Below, piece after piece: positions 1-8,593 of a stretch of 64,000 nucleotides of DNA. Location: the NCBI RefSeq assembly GCF_024807945.1, contig NZ_JANUFD010000011.1, positions 186,001 to 250,000 of the forward strand. Direction: 5' to 3'. The position numbers and the translations under genes were made by a program. Below the pieces are notes generated by a model that saw nothing but the letters and a program-made list of their open reading frames with translations, made no database searches and was not told the origin of the DNA. Within the stretch, counting starts at the first letter, position 1. The number at the start of each line of letters is the position of its first letter. The DNA comes from Pseudomonas sp. JUb42 (GTDB taxonomy: Bacteria; Pseudomonadota; Gammaproteobacteria; Pseudomonadales; Pseudomonadaceae).

Positions 1-584
1 GGCGCCAACATTTGGCTGTCTTTCTTCATCAGCTCACGACTGCCCTGACGCACACCGATACCGATCATCGAGACGTGATAAGGACTTGGGTTTTCGACCT
101 GCAATTCATCCCTGAACACACGCCACTTCAGACCATCGGCCGCCTTGAACGGATCGCCTGAAAGGCCACGCGGCCGGAAGAACACCTTGATGCGCTGACG
201 GATAGCAATCTGCAACGTGTTCTCGCTGGCCTCCTGGGGAATTTCCTGCACATTGAGCCAGAACACCGACTCGCGGTCCTCGGGCATGCCGCTTCCGGCA
301 TAGATAATGCGCAGCAGTTGCCGCGCATCTGCGGGCATCCGGGCCAGCCCCGGGGTTATCACGAACGGCAGGCTGGACGGATCTGCATCGGCGATGCCGG
401 ACTCCAGCCACGACTGCAAAAGGATTTCGGCGCGGCCACTGTTATGGGCCGCCAGGCTGACTTCCTTGTCCTTGGCCGGGTAAATGACCCGCGTGGTGTT
501 GAGTACCACGCCCGCCTGGACACTGACCGCCAGCGACAAGCCCGACACAAGCAGGCACGCCGAGCGAAAAATACTGAAAAACAT
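1..584 (-). CDS. Periplasmic fimbrial chaperone, PapD/FimC family (3' end outside window)
   Basis: Chaperone-usher chaperone that would cap pilin subunits in the periplasm by donor-strand complementation. Reading down from the ATG at 584 gives an N-terminal signal peptide ending near VSVQA, then the immunoglobulin-like start GVVLNTTRVIYPAKDKEVSL. Further on come the family landmarks ESVFWLNVQEIP and QIAIRQRIKVFFRP. About 194 codons are visible, so most of domain 1 and part of domain 2 are present; the C-terminus and any usher gene lie beyond base 1. It sits downstream of the major pilin (684-1274) on the same strand, as in many small chaperone-usher operons. The family call is firm; which fimbria it serves cannot be told. 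Confidence 0.88.
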   Translation of the reverse strand, partial: MFFSIFRSACLLVSGLSLAVSVQAGVVLNTTRVIYPAKDKEVSLAAHNSGRAEILLQSWLESGIADADPSSLPFVITPGLARMPADARQLLRIIYAGSGMPEDRESVFWLNVQEIPQEASENTLQIAIRQRIKVFFRPRGLSGDPFKAADGLKWRVFRDELQVENPSPYHVSMIGIGVRQGSRELMKKDSQMLA

Positions 585-683
585 GGGGGCATTCGCCTTG
601 AATTCAGAACCCGTATTCAAAAAACGGGTTCGGAAATTGAAACCAGAGAGACGGAGCAGGCAGCGCCCGCTCCGCCTACGGTA

Positions 684-1274
684 TTACTCGTAATCCAGCA
701 CGAACGGCATGAAGCCATCGGCGTTACCGGCACGGGTCGTGGTGCCGTTGAGGACGTACACCGCACCGAAGTTCAGCTCGGCAGTGGCGCCGCCGTTGCC
801 GTCCTGGACCAGCGGTTTGTCGATGGTTTCGGTGCCGCCCAGATCCATCAACGCGTTGGACGCATTGATCAGACCGATACCCACACCTTGCGCCGAACCG
901 GTGGTACGCAACAGCTTCAGGTCATTCTGATCCTGGCCGGAACCGTTGCTGGCGTTGAAGCGCATCTTCACCTGGTTGTACTGGTCAGCCCCGGCGCTGC
1001 AATTGATCAGCAACTGAATCGGCATCGCCGTTTGCAATTTGCTCTCGCTGAACGCGCCGATGTCAGAGAACGAAACGTTACCCAGATCGACATTGATATC
1101 GCCCGGATTGCTGCCTGGGCTGGTGCCGGCACCCGCGCCTACGTCGCAGGAAATATTGGTCAATGTGCCGTTAAAGATCAGCTTGCCATTATTCGCGGCT
1201 GAAGCTGTCCCCATCGTACCCAGAACCATCGCGCCCACTACTGCCGCTGTAAGAGAAAGCTTCTTCATGTTCAT
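684..1274 (-). CDS. Type 1 fimbrial major pilin-like subunit
   Basis: A 196-residue secreted pilin. A signal peptide ends at GTASA|ANNG (about residue 26). The mature part begins GKLIFNGTLTNISCDV, the usual pilin donor strand followed by the first Cys of the pilin disulfide. The second Cys is in QLLINCSAG. The C-terminus FMPFVLDYE has the terminal alternating hydrophobics and penultimate aromatic that chaperones recognise. The length fits a shaft subunit. It is followed 99 bp downstream by the chaperone. A dyad resembling an Rcs-type box lies about 146 bp upstream. Role as polymerising shaft rather than adaptor or tip is inferred from size and single-domain layout. Confidence 0.85.
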   Translation of the reverse strand: MNMKKLSLTAAVVGAMVLGTMGTASAANNGKLIFNGTLTNISCDVGAGAGTSPGSNPGDINVDLGNVSFSDIGAFSESKLQTAMPIQLLINCSAGADQYNQVKMRFNASNGSGQDQNDLKLLRTTGSAQGVGIGLINASNALMDLGGTETIDKPLVQDGNGGATAELNFGAVYVLNGTTTRAGNADGFMPFVLDYE

Positions 1275-1411
1275 GCTAACAACATTCCTTGTGTTATTTC
1301 GTGTGTGCCCACAATCGGACGGCGAGAACTATAGGCGCGAAGAACTTCTACCGCTGTCAGGAAAGTTACTTTGAGGTGAACGTTTTAACTATTACATAGG
1401 CCATCCCATTC

Positions 1412-1428
1412 TGTAGGAAAATTCTACA
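1412..1428. promoter_or_regulatory. Dyad upstream of major pilin (Rcs-box-like)
   Basis: TGTAGGAAAATTCTACA is a near-perfect inverted repeat (TGTAG/CTACA arms) centred about 146 bp upstream of the pilin ATG. Its core TAGGAAAATTCTA resembles boxes bound by RcsB/FixJ-type regulators, and a similar core occurs upstream of the second pilin gene. The regulator is inferred. Confidence 0.4.
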
Positions 1429-1542
1429 TATGGCCGGACCCCGCGTAATTAAAGACTTTCAGAAAATACCTGAGTAAAAAGATCAACCAAATGTTTTTTT
1501 TGCCACTTGCCATTTGCCAATCAAAACCTGCTGCGGCGCCAT

Positions 1543-1573
1543 AAAAAAGGCCGCTCCGATTTATCGGGCGGCC
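1543..1573 (-). terminator. Rho-independent terminator of the short pilin-like gene
   Basis: On the minus strand the arms GGCCGC and GCGGCC flank a short loop and are followed by six T. It lies 28 bp beyond the stop of the gene at 1601-1972 and isolates that gene from the pilin-chaperone pair. Confidence 0.8.
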
Positions 1574-1600
1574 GTGTCTGGGGCTCTGTAGTCAAACCGC

Positions 1601-1972
1601 TCATTCGTAAGTCATCGTCACCACGCCGGACTTCATCTGTGCAGCAGCATTGCCAGCGGAAACGGGCAACGGCTTGTAGGCCAGGGTGAAAGGCGCCTCC
1701 GAGTGGCTGCACGCGTTATCGACTGTGTTGACCAGGATATTGATGCCCGGCGAAACCCTGAGCACCCGCTCGTTATTGTTGGTCAGTGAAGCCGTTCGCA
1801 CTTCGCAACTGGCCTGCGTGATATGGCCGCGAAACTTTATAAGTCCGCCAGGCGCCGCACCGGCCAAATCAACACTTAACGCACCCAGAATAAACACCGC
1901 CACCGCAGTTGGTTTATTTTTGTTTACTATCCAATGATGAAACCGCTGCCAACGTGAAACTTTCGTCTTCAT
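1601..1972 (-). CDS. Very short pilin-like fimbrial protein
   Basis: A 123-residue protein. It has a long basic N-region and hydrophobic stretch (about residues 21-40, ending DLAGA|APGG), then a pilin-like strand GGLIKFRGHITQASCEV with the first Cys. The second Cys is in NACSHSEAPFTLAYKPL. The C-terminus SGVVTMTYE has the terminal hydrophobics and tyrosine that pilins use for chaperone binding. The mature part is only about 83 residues, against about 150 for ordinary type 1 pilins, yet both Cys and both termini are kept. It could be a minimal terminator or anchor subunit or a decayed pilin. It has its own terminator and upstream dyad, so it appears to be a separate transcript. Confidence 0.65.
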   Translation of the reverse strand: MKTKVSRWQRFHHWIVNKNKPTAVAVFILGALSVDLAGAAPGGLIKFRGHITQASCEVRTASLTNNNERVLRVSPGINILVNTVDNACSHSEAPFTLAYKPLPVSAGNAAAQMKSGVVTMTYE

Positions 1973-2274
1973 CGCAGTTCTCCAGCCTGGTAGATACAGC
2001 TATGAGTTAAGCTGACGGAATCATGAATTGCCAGACACGCTAAAATTCACGTAGGAAATTTCCATCGAAAGACAAACACTATGACCGTCTTACTTAACTA
2101 CCGTTAATCATCATATCGCCCACCGACTGATTTTCTTGATGGTTCGGTCAACAACTTATTTGTCTTGCTGACAATCCTGACAGGTAGCGGTCATTCTCCT
2201 GACCGGGTTGGCAGTCTATAAAGGGCAGACCTGAAACGTCCGTCTGATCCAATGACCCTCCGGCGCCTCTTCGC
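1973..2274. other. Divergent intergenic region between short pilin and RND operon
   Basis: About 300 bp between diverging genes. It carries a dyad at 2051-2064 (TAGGAAATTTCCA core) 86 bp upstream of the short pilin gene. The right half should hold the RND operon promoter; no strong -35/-10 pair is evident by eye. Confidence 0.5.
2051..2064. promoter_or_regulatory. Dyad upstream of short pilin gene
   Basis: GTAGGAAATTTCCA shares the GTAGGAAA-TT core with the dyad upstream of the major pilin and is centred about 86 bp from this gene's start. Common control of the two pilin transcripts is inferred. Confidence 0.35.
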
Positions 2275-3429
2275 ATGCCTAAACACACCCGCACCGTTTT
2301 TATCGCCATCGCTGTCGTGGCCATTGTCGCCGCCACCAGTTGGAGCCTGACCCGGCCCGCCACGGCCAAAGTCTCGGCGCCAGCGGCCATACCGGTGCGC
2401 ACGATCAAGGTGCTGGAACAGGATGTACCGCTGTTCGTCAGCGGCCTGGGCTCGGTGCTGTCGCTGCACAGTGTGGTGGTGCGTCCACAGGTGGACGGCA
2501 TCCTTACCCGGATTCAGGTCAAGGAAGGCCAGGTGGTGAAAGCGGGCGACCTGCTGGCGACCATTGATGACCGCGCCATTCGCGCCAGTCTGGAGCAGGC
2601 CAAGGCACAACTGGCCCAGAGCCAGGCGCAGCTGGATGTGGCCCAGGTCGATCTCAAACGCTATCGCCTGCTGACCACCGATAACAGCATTTCCAAGCAG
2701 ACCTTCGATCAGCAACAGGCCCTGGTTCATCAGCTCAGCGCCACCGTGCAGGGCAATCAGGCATCCATCAATGCCGCGCAGGTGCAACTGTCCTACACCC
2801 AGATCCGCTCGCCCGTGACGGGCCGGGTCGGTATTCGCAATGTCGATGAAGGCAACTTCCTGCGCGTCAGTGACAGCATCGGCCTGTTTACCGTGACCCA
2901 GATCGACCCGATCGCGGTGGAGTTCTCCCTGCCGCAACAAATGCTGCCGACCCTGCAGGGTCTTATCGCGGCCAGCCCACCGGCGCCCGTCCGCGCATTC
3001 CTCGGCGACGGTGACACGGGCAATCTGCTCGGCCAGGGCCACCTGAGCCTGATCGACAACCAGGTCGCGGCGACCACCGGGACCATTCGCGCCAAGGCCG
3101 AATTCGACAACCCCAAGGATCAGCTCTGGCCGGGCCAGTTGGTGACGATCAAGATCCAGACCGGGCTTGAACGCAACGCCTTGAAAGTGCCGCCGCAAGT
3201 GGTGCAGCGCGGCATCGATCAGCACTTTGCCTACCGGGTTAAGGACAACAAGGTCGAGGTGGTGCCGGTCAAGGTGGTGTATCAGGACAGCGAGCAGACC
3301 CTGATCAGTGGCCCCCATGCCGGCGATGAGCTGGTCAGCGACGGCCAGTCGCGGCTCAAGGCCGGTTCCCGGGTCGATGTGGTACGTGACGCCACCGGCG
3401 AAAACGGCCAGCTGGAGACCGCACGATGA
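2275..3429 (+). CDS. RND efflux periplasmic adaptor (membrane fusion protein)
   Basis: A 384-residue adaptor of the AcrA/MdtA family, which bridges an RND pump and an outer-membrane channel. The N-terminus has a hydrophobic anchor (about residues 7-25) without a lipobox Cys. The first lipoyl half-motif is PQVDGILTRIQVKEGQVVKAGD. A helical hairpin of about 80 residues follows, rich in Q and A (SLEQAKAQLAQSQAQ). The second half-motif is IRSPVTGRVGIRNVDEGNF, followed by the beta-barrel and membrane-proximal domains. Its stop overlaps the start of the pump gene by 4 bp, so the two are translationally coupled. It most resembles MdtA/MuxA-type adaptors; the substrate is unknown. No outer-membrane factor gene is nearby. 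Confidence 0.9.
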   Translation: MPKHTRTVFIAIAVVAIVAATSWSLTRPATAKVSAPAAIPVRTIKVLEQDVPLFVSGLGSVLSLHSVVVRPQVDGILTRIQVKEGQVVKAGDLLATIDDRAIRASLEQAKAQLAQSQAQLDVAQVDLKRYRLLTTDNSISKQTFDQQQALVHQLSATVQGNQASINAAQVQLSYTQIRSPVTGRVGIRNVDEGNFLRVSDSIGLFTVTQIDPIAVEFSLPQQMLPTLQGLIAASPPAPVRAFLGDGDTGNLLGQGHLSLIDNQVAATTGTIRAKAEFDNPKDQLWPGQLVTIKIQTGLERNALKVPPQVVQRGIDQHFAYRVKDNKVEVVPVKVVYQDSEQTLISGPHAGDELVSDGQSRLKAGSRVDVVRDATGENGQLETAR

Positions 3430-6400
3430 AAGGCCAGGGCTCAATATCGGCGTGGTGCATCGATCATCCGGTAGCAACCCTGCTGCTGACCTTCGCCATG
3501 GTCCTGCTGGGGCTGATTGCCTATCCGCGCCTGCCCATCGCGCCGTTGCCGGAGGCGGAATTCCCGACCATCCAGGTCTCGGCACAGCTGCCGGGCGCGA
3601 GCCCGGAAACCATGGCCTCGTCTGTGGCAACGCCCCTTGAGGTGCAGTTTAGCGCAGTGCCCGGCGTGACCCAGATGACGTCGAGCAGTGCATTGGGCTC
3701 GACCAACCTGACCCTGCAATTCACCCTGAACAAGAGCATCGACACCGCAGCCCAGGAGGTCCAGGCGGCGATCAACACCGCCGCCGGCCGCCTGCCCAAG
3801 GACCTGCCGACTTTGCCCACCTGGCGCAAGGTCAACCCCGCAGACAGCCCGGTGCTGATCCTCAGCGTCAGCTCGAAACTGATGCCTGGCACTGAGCTGA
3901 GCGATGTCACCGAATCGCTGCTGGCCCGCCAGTTGAGCCAGATCGACGGCGTCGGCCAGGTCGCCATTACCGGCCAGCAACGTCCGGCCATTCGCGTCCA
4001 GGCCGCCCCGGAAAAACTCGCCGCCCTGGGCCTGACCCTGGCCGATGTACGCGGCGCGCTGCAACAGACCAGCCTCAACCTGGCCAAGGGCGCGCTGTAC
4101 GGCAAGGACAATCTCTCGACCCTGGCCGCCAACGACCAGTTGTTCAAGGCCAAAGACTACGAAAGCCTGATCGTCGCCTACAAGAACGGCGCCCCGGTGC
4201 AGATCAAGGACGTGGCGCGGGTCATCGACGGCGCGGAGAACGCCTACGTCAAGGCCTGGTCGGGCAATCAGGATGGCACCAGCCAGGGCGTCAATATCGT
4301 GATTTTCCGCCAGCCCGGCGCCAACATCGTCGAGACCGTGGACCGTATCCAGCGCGAACTGCCGCGCCTTCAGGAAATGCTCCCGGCCTCGGTGGACGTC
4401 TCGGTACTGGTGGACCGCACCAAGACCATCCGCGCCTCGCTGCATGAAGTGGAAATGACCCTGCTGATCGCCATCCTTCTGGTGGTCGCGGTCATGGCCC
4501 TGTTCCTGCGCCAGCTGTCGGCAACCCTGATCGTCACTGCCGTGCTGCTGGTGTCCCTGGTGAACTGCTTTGCCATGATGTATGTCATGGGCTTCAGCCT
4601 GAATAACCTGACCCTGGTGGCGATTGTGGTGGCCGTGGGCTTCGTGGTCGATGACGCCATCGTCGTCGTGGAGAATATCCACCGCCACCTCGAAGCCGGT
4701 GACGGCATGCGCGAAGCGGCGATCAAGGGTGCAGGAGAAATCGGCTTTACCGTGGTCTCGATCAGCTTCTCACTGATCGCCGCGTTCATTCCGCTGCTGT
4801 TCATGGGCGGCGTGGTCGGCCGACTGTTCAAGGAGTTCGCTCTGACCGCCACCGCGACCATCCTGATTTCCGTGGTGGTGTCCCTGACCCTGGCACCGAC
4901 CCTGGCGGCGCTGTTCATGCGTCGCCCCCATCACGATGCGCACGCCAAACCCGGCTTCGGCGAGCGTCTGCTGGCGGGCTACGAACGCATTCTGCGCAAG
5001 GCCCTGGCCCATCAGCGCCTGATGATGACAATCTTCTTCCTCACCCTGGGCCTGGCCGGTGCGGGCTATGTGTTGATTCCCAAAGGCTTCTTCCCGGTCC
5101 AGGACACGGCGTTCATCCTCGGCACCACCGATGCCGCCGCTGACATTTCCTATCCGGACATGGTCGCCAAACATCAGGCCCTGGCCGCCATCGTCGGCGC
5201 CGACCCGGCGGTGCAGGCGTTCTCTCATTCGGTGGGGGTCAGCGGCAGTAACCAGACCATCGCCAGCGGGCGCTTCTGGATTGCCTTGAAGCCGCGCGGC
5301 GAGCGGGATGTCTCGGTCAGCCAGTTCATCGACCGGATCCGGCCGAAACTGGCGAAAGTCCCCGGCATCATGCTGTACCTGCGCGCAGGCCAGGACATCA
5401 ACCTCAGTTCCGGCCCCAGCCGCGCCCAGTACCAGTACGTACTCAAGAGCAATGACGGCGCGCTGCTCAACACCTGGACCCAGCACCTGACCGAGAAGCT
5501 GCGCACCAACCCGGCGTTTCGCGACCTGTCCAACGATCTGCAACTGGGCGGCAGCGTTACCCATATCGATATCGACCGCAGTGCCGCCGCGCGTTTCGGC
5601 CTGACCGCCACCGATGTCGATCAGACCCTCTACGACGCCTTCGGTCAGCGCCAGATCAACGAGTACCAGACCGACACCAACCAGTACAAAGTCATCCTCG
5701 AACTCGACGCCCATCAGCGCGGCAAGGCCGAGAGCCTGAACTACTTCTACCTGCGCTCGCCCCTGACCGGCGAGATGGTGCCGCTGTCGGCACTGGCCAA
5801 AGTCAGTGCGCCGAAAATGGGACCGCTGTCGATTGCCCACGACGGCATGTTCCCGGCCGCCAACCTGTCGTTCAACCTGGCCCCCGGCGTCGCCCTCGGC
5901 GATGCTGTGCAGATGCTCAACCAGGCCAAGAACGAGATCGCCATGCCGACGGCCATCATCGGCAACTTCCAGGGCGCGGCCCAGGCGTTCCAGAGTTCAT
6001 TGGCCAACCAGCCATGGCTGATCCTCGCCGCATTGGTAGCGGTGTACATCATCCTCGGCGTGCTCTACGAGAGCTTCGTGCATCCGCTGACCATCATCTC
6101 GACCCTGCCTTCAGCGGGTATCGGCGCACTGCTGTTGCTGTGGCTGATGGGCCAGGATTTCTCGATCATGGCGCTGATCGGTGTCGTGTTGCTGATCGGC
6201 ATCGTCAAGAAGAACGGCATCCTCCTGGTCGATTTCGCTCTGGATGCCCAACGCTCACGCGGGCTGAGCCCGCAGGATGCGATCTTTGAAGCCTGCCTGA
6301 CGCGCTTTCGGCCCATTATCATGACCACCCTGGCGGCATTGTTGGGTGCCCTGCCGCTGATGCTCGGCTACGGTGTCGGCGCCGAATTGCGTCAGCCATT

Positions 6401-6551
6401 GGGTATCGCGGTGGTTGGCGGCTTGCTGGTCAGCCAGGCATTGACCCTGTTTACCACCCCAGTGGTCTACCTTCAGCTTGAGCGGTTGTTCCATCGCCGT
6501 AATCCAGAGCCTTCGGCCGAACCGGTCGCGGCCCTGGCCATTAATAAGTGA
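3426..6551 (+). CDS. RND-type efflux pump, inner-membrane proton antiporter
   Basis: A 1041-residue pump of the hydrophobe/amphiphile efflux family with the usual duplicated layout: one TM helix, a large periplasmic loop, six TM helices, then the same again. The N-terminal signature LPIAPLPEAEFPTIQVSAQL and the TM4 proton-relay pair GFVVDDAIVVVENIHRH (two Asp) are intact. A second GIVKKNGILLVDFA motif lies near residue 925. The sequence resembles the MdtB/MdtC/MuxB/MuxC group more than AcrB/MexB. Those systems normally use two different pump subunits; only one is present here, so it may act as a homotrimer. The response-regulator gene starts 10 bp downstream, which suggests a single operon. 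Confidence 0.93.
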   Translation: MKGQGSISAWCIDHPVATLLLTFAMVLLGLIAYPRLPIAPLPEAEFPTIQVSAQLPGASPETMASSVATPLEVQFSAVPGVTQMTSSSALGSTNLTLQFTLNKSIDTAAQEVQAAINTAAGRLPKDLPTLPTWRKVNPADSPVLILSVSSKLMPGTELSDVTESLLARQLSQIDGVGQVAITGQQRPAIRVQAAPEKLAALGLTLADVRGALQQTSLNLAKGALYGKDNLSTLAANDQLFKAKDYESLIVAYKNGAPVQIKDVARVIDGAENAYVKAWSGNQDGTSQGVNIVIFRQPGANIVETVDRIQRELPRLQEMLPASVDVSVLVDRTKTIRASLHEVEMTLLIAILLVVAVMALFLRQLSATLIVTAVLLVSLVNCFAMMYVMGFSLNNLTLVAIVVAVGFVVDDAIVVVENIHRHLEAGDGMREAAIKGAGEIGFTVVSISFSLIAAFIPLLFMGGVVGRLFKEFALTATATILISVVVSLTLAPTLAALFMRRPHHDAHAKPGFGERLLAGYERILRKALAHQRLMMTIFFLTLGLAGAGYVLIPKGFFPVQDTAFILGTTDAAADISYPDMVAKHQALAAIVGADPAVQAFSHSVGVSGSNQTIASGRFWIALKPRGERDVSVSQFIDRIRPKLAKVPGIMLYLRAGQDINLSSGPSRAQYQYVLKSNDGALLNTWTQHLTEKLRTNPAFRDLSNDLQLGGSVTHIDIDRSAAARFGLTATDVDQTLYDAFGQRQINEYQTDTNQYKVILELDAHQRGKAESLNYFYLRSPLTGEMVPLSALAKVSAPKMGPLSIAHDGMFPAANLSFNLAPGVALGDAVQMLNQAKNEIAMPTAIIGNFQGAAQAFQSSLANQPWLILAALVAVYIILGVLYESFVHPLTIISTLPSAGIGALLLLWLMGQDFSIMALIGVVLLIGIVKKNGILLVDFALDAQRSRGLSPQDAIFEACLTRFRPIIMTTLAALLGALPLMLGYGVGAELRQPLGIAVVGGLLVSQALTLFTTPVVYLQLERLFHRRNPEPSAEPVAALAINK

Positions 6552-6561
6552 GTGTCGCTGC

Positions 6562-7239
6562 ATGCGCGTGCTGATCATCGAAGATGAAGAGAAAACCGCA
6601 GACTACCTGCATCGCGGGCTGACCGAGCAGGGCTATACCGTGGACCTGGCGCGCGAAGGCATCGAGGGCCTGCACCTGGGTCTGGAAAACGACTACGCGG
6701 TGATCATTCTCGACGTCATGCTCCCGGGCCTTGACGGCTACGGGGTGCTGCGCGCGCTGCGGGCCCGCAAGCAGACCCCGGTGATCATGCTCACCGCCCG
6801 GGAGAACGTCGACGACCGCATCCGCGGCCTGCGCGAAGGCGCCGATGACTACCTGGGCAAGCCCTTCTCGTTCCTTGAACTGGTCGCCCGCCTGCAAGCC
6901 CTGACCCGGCGCAGCGGCGGCCATGAACCGGTGCAGGTGAGCATCGCCGACCTGTGGATCGACCTGATCAGCCGCAAGGCCACCCGTGCCGGTACACGAC
7001 TTGACCTGACCGCCAAGGAGTTCTCCCTGCTCAGCGTACTGGCTCGGCGCCAGGGCGAAATCCTTTCGAAAACCTCGATTGCCGAGATGGTCTGGGACAT
7101 CAATTTCGACAGCGATGCCAATGTCGTCGAAGTCGCGATCAAGCGTCTGCGCGCCAAGCTCGACGGGCCGTTCGAGAAGAAGCTGCTGCACACCATACGG
7201 GGCATGGGCTATGTGCTGGAAAGCCGCGATGGCGAGTAA
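6562..7239 (+). CDS. OmpR/CopR-type response regulator of the RND operon
   Basis: A 225-residue two-component regulator. The receiver domain (1-115) has the acidic pocket EDEE, phosphoacceptor D51 in VIILDVMLPGLDG, conserved T78 and K100 (YLGKPFSF). A winged-helix effector domain occupies about 130-222 and ends with the typical RGMGYVLE. The ATG at 6562 was chosen because it begins at the receiver domain; an upstream in-frame extension would overlap the pump gene heavily. The sequence resembles heavy-metal regulators (CopR/CzcR/IrlR). Its 3' end overlaps the kinase gene by 11 bp. It probably controls the upstream pump, which is inferred from the layout. Confidence 0.92.
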   Translation: MRVLIIEDEEKTADYLHRGLTEQGYTVDLAREGIEGLHLGLENDYAVIILDVMLPGLDGYGVLRALRARKQTPVIMLTARENVDDRIRGLREGADDYLGKPFSFLELVARLQALTRRSGGHEPVQVSIADLWIDLISRKATRAGTRLDLTAKEFSLLSVLARRQGEILSKTSIAEMVWDINFDSDANVVEVAIKRLRAKLDGPFEKKLLHTIRGMGYVLESRDGE

Positions 7240-8593
7240 TTCCATTGCCCTGCGCCTGAGCGGCCTGTTTGCCCTGGTGGCGCTGTTGGTATTCCTGCTC
7301 ATCGGCTGGGTCTTGTACCTGCAGGTCGACAAGGGCCTGGGCCGCCTGCCCGCCGCCGAGCTGGATGCGCGCTACAGCGTGCTGGAGTCGGCGGTGACCC
7401 GCTACGGCAACCCGGAGCACTGGGCCAAGATCAACGCCAAGTTGAAGCTGCTCAGCGAGGAAGACAAGCGCATTCACTTTTGGGTGGTCAGCGACAACCC
7501 GCAGTACGAGTTCGGCAACCCGGACGCCAACATCCGCCAGTTCGCCATGGGCCGCCCAGGCATGCGCGACCTGCAACTGCCGGATCGTGAATTCCCCCTG
7601 AAAGTGCTGATCAGCCAGTTCCCGGCCAAGGACCAGCGCCCGCCTCTGCGCTTTCTGATCGCCATCGACATGCAAACCTTCTGGGACACCCAGCACCGGC
7701 TGTTGATAGCCCTGATCAGTCTGGCGGCCGTGGGCATCCTGCTGGCCTCGGCGCTGGGCTACTGGGTCGCGCGCATCGGCCTCAAGCCTTTGGTCAGCCT
7801 GTCCCTGGAAGCGCAGAAGCTGGCGCCGCCGCGCTTGTCCGGGCGCCTGCAACTGTCGTCGTTGCCGCCAGAGCTGGACCAGTTCGTCACTTCGTTCAAC
7901 AGCACGCTGGAACGGGTCGAACAAGCCTATTCGCGCCTGGAATCCTTCAATGCCGATGTGGCCCACGAACTGCGCTCGCCGCTGACCAACCTCATCGGCC
8001 AGACCCAGGTCGCCCTGACCCGTGGGCGCTCGGCCGAGCATTATTTCGAGGTCCTGCAATCGAACCTGGAAGAGTTGGAGCGCCTGCGTTCGATCATCAA
8101 CGACATGCTGTTCCTGGCCAGCGCCGATCAGGGCAGCAAGGCCACGGAGCTGACCTGCGCATCCCTGGCCGAGGAAGTGGCGACGACCCTCGACTATCTG
8201 GACTTCATTCTCGAAGACGCCCAGGTGCAAGTCGAAGTCCATGGCGATGCCAGTGCGCCGATTGAAAAGGCCCACTTGCGCCGTGCCCTGATCAACCTGC
8301 TGCACAACGCCGTGCAACACACAGGGCCAGGTCAGGTGATCCGCGTCGATATCCACGGTGACGAGCAACAGGCCAGCGTCGGCGTCGCCAACCCCGGCGG
8401 CGCCATTGCCGATGAACATCTGCCCAAACTGTTCGAGCGCTTCTATCGGGTGGACGCCTCGCGCAGCAACAGCGGCGCCAACCACGGCCTGGGCCTGGCG
8501 ATTGTCAAAGCCATCGCCCTCATGCACGGCGGCAGCGTGTTTGTGCGCAGCGAAGGTGGAATCAACACCTTTGGCATCAATTTGCCCTGTTAA
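7229..8593 (+). CDS. Sensor histidine kinase of the RND operon
   Basis: A 454-residue membrane kinase. TM1 spans about 9-31, a periplasmic sensor of about 130 residues follows, then TM2 (LLIALISLAAVGILLASALG) and a HAMP linker. The H-box is FNADVAHELRSPLTNL with phosphoacceptor H246. The N-box is LINLLHNAVQHTGPG and the G-box NHGLGLAIVKAIALMHGG. Layout and motifs fit the CusS/IrlS heavy-metal sensor class. The start at 7229 overlaps the regulator's stop and gives MASNSIALRLSGL; the longer upstream frame has no membrane-protein character. The ligand is unknown; metal or envelope stress is plausible. Confidence 0.92.
   Translation: MASNSIALRLSGLFALVALLVFLLIGWVLYLQVDKGLGRLPAAELDARYSVLESAVTRYGNPEHWAKINAKLKLLSEEDKRIHFWVVSDNPQYEFGNPDANIRQFAMGRPGMRDLQLPDREFPLKVLISQFPAKDQRPPLRFLIAIDMQTFWDTQHRLLIALISLAAVGILLASALGYWVARIGLKPLVSLSLEAQKLAPPRLSGRLQLSSLPPELDQFVTSFNSTLERVEQAYSRLESFNADVAHELRSPLTNLIGQTQVALTRGRSAEHYFEVLQSNLEELERLRSIINDMLFLASADQGSKATELTCASLAEEVATTLDYLDFILEDAQVQVEVHGDASAPIEKAHLRRALINLLHNAVQHTGPGQVIRVDIHGDEQQASVGVANPGGAIADEHLPKLFERFYRVDASRSNSGANHGLGLAIVKAIALMHGGSVFVRSEGGINTFGINLPC

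Larger units (their letters stand above)
1275..1600. other. Intergenic region upstream of the major pilin
   Basis: This 326-bp stretch has no convincing gene. It holds the 5' region of the pilin gene, a 17-bp dyad at 1412-1428, an AT-rich segment around 1440-1510, and the terminator of the short pilin-like gene at 1543-1573. The small reading frames here lack ribosome binding sites and family resemblance. Confidence 0.6.
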
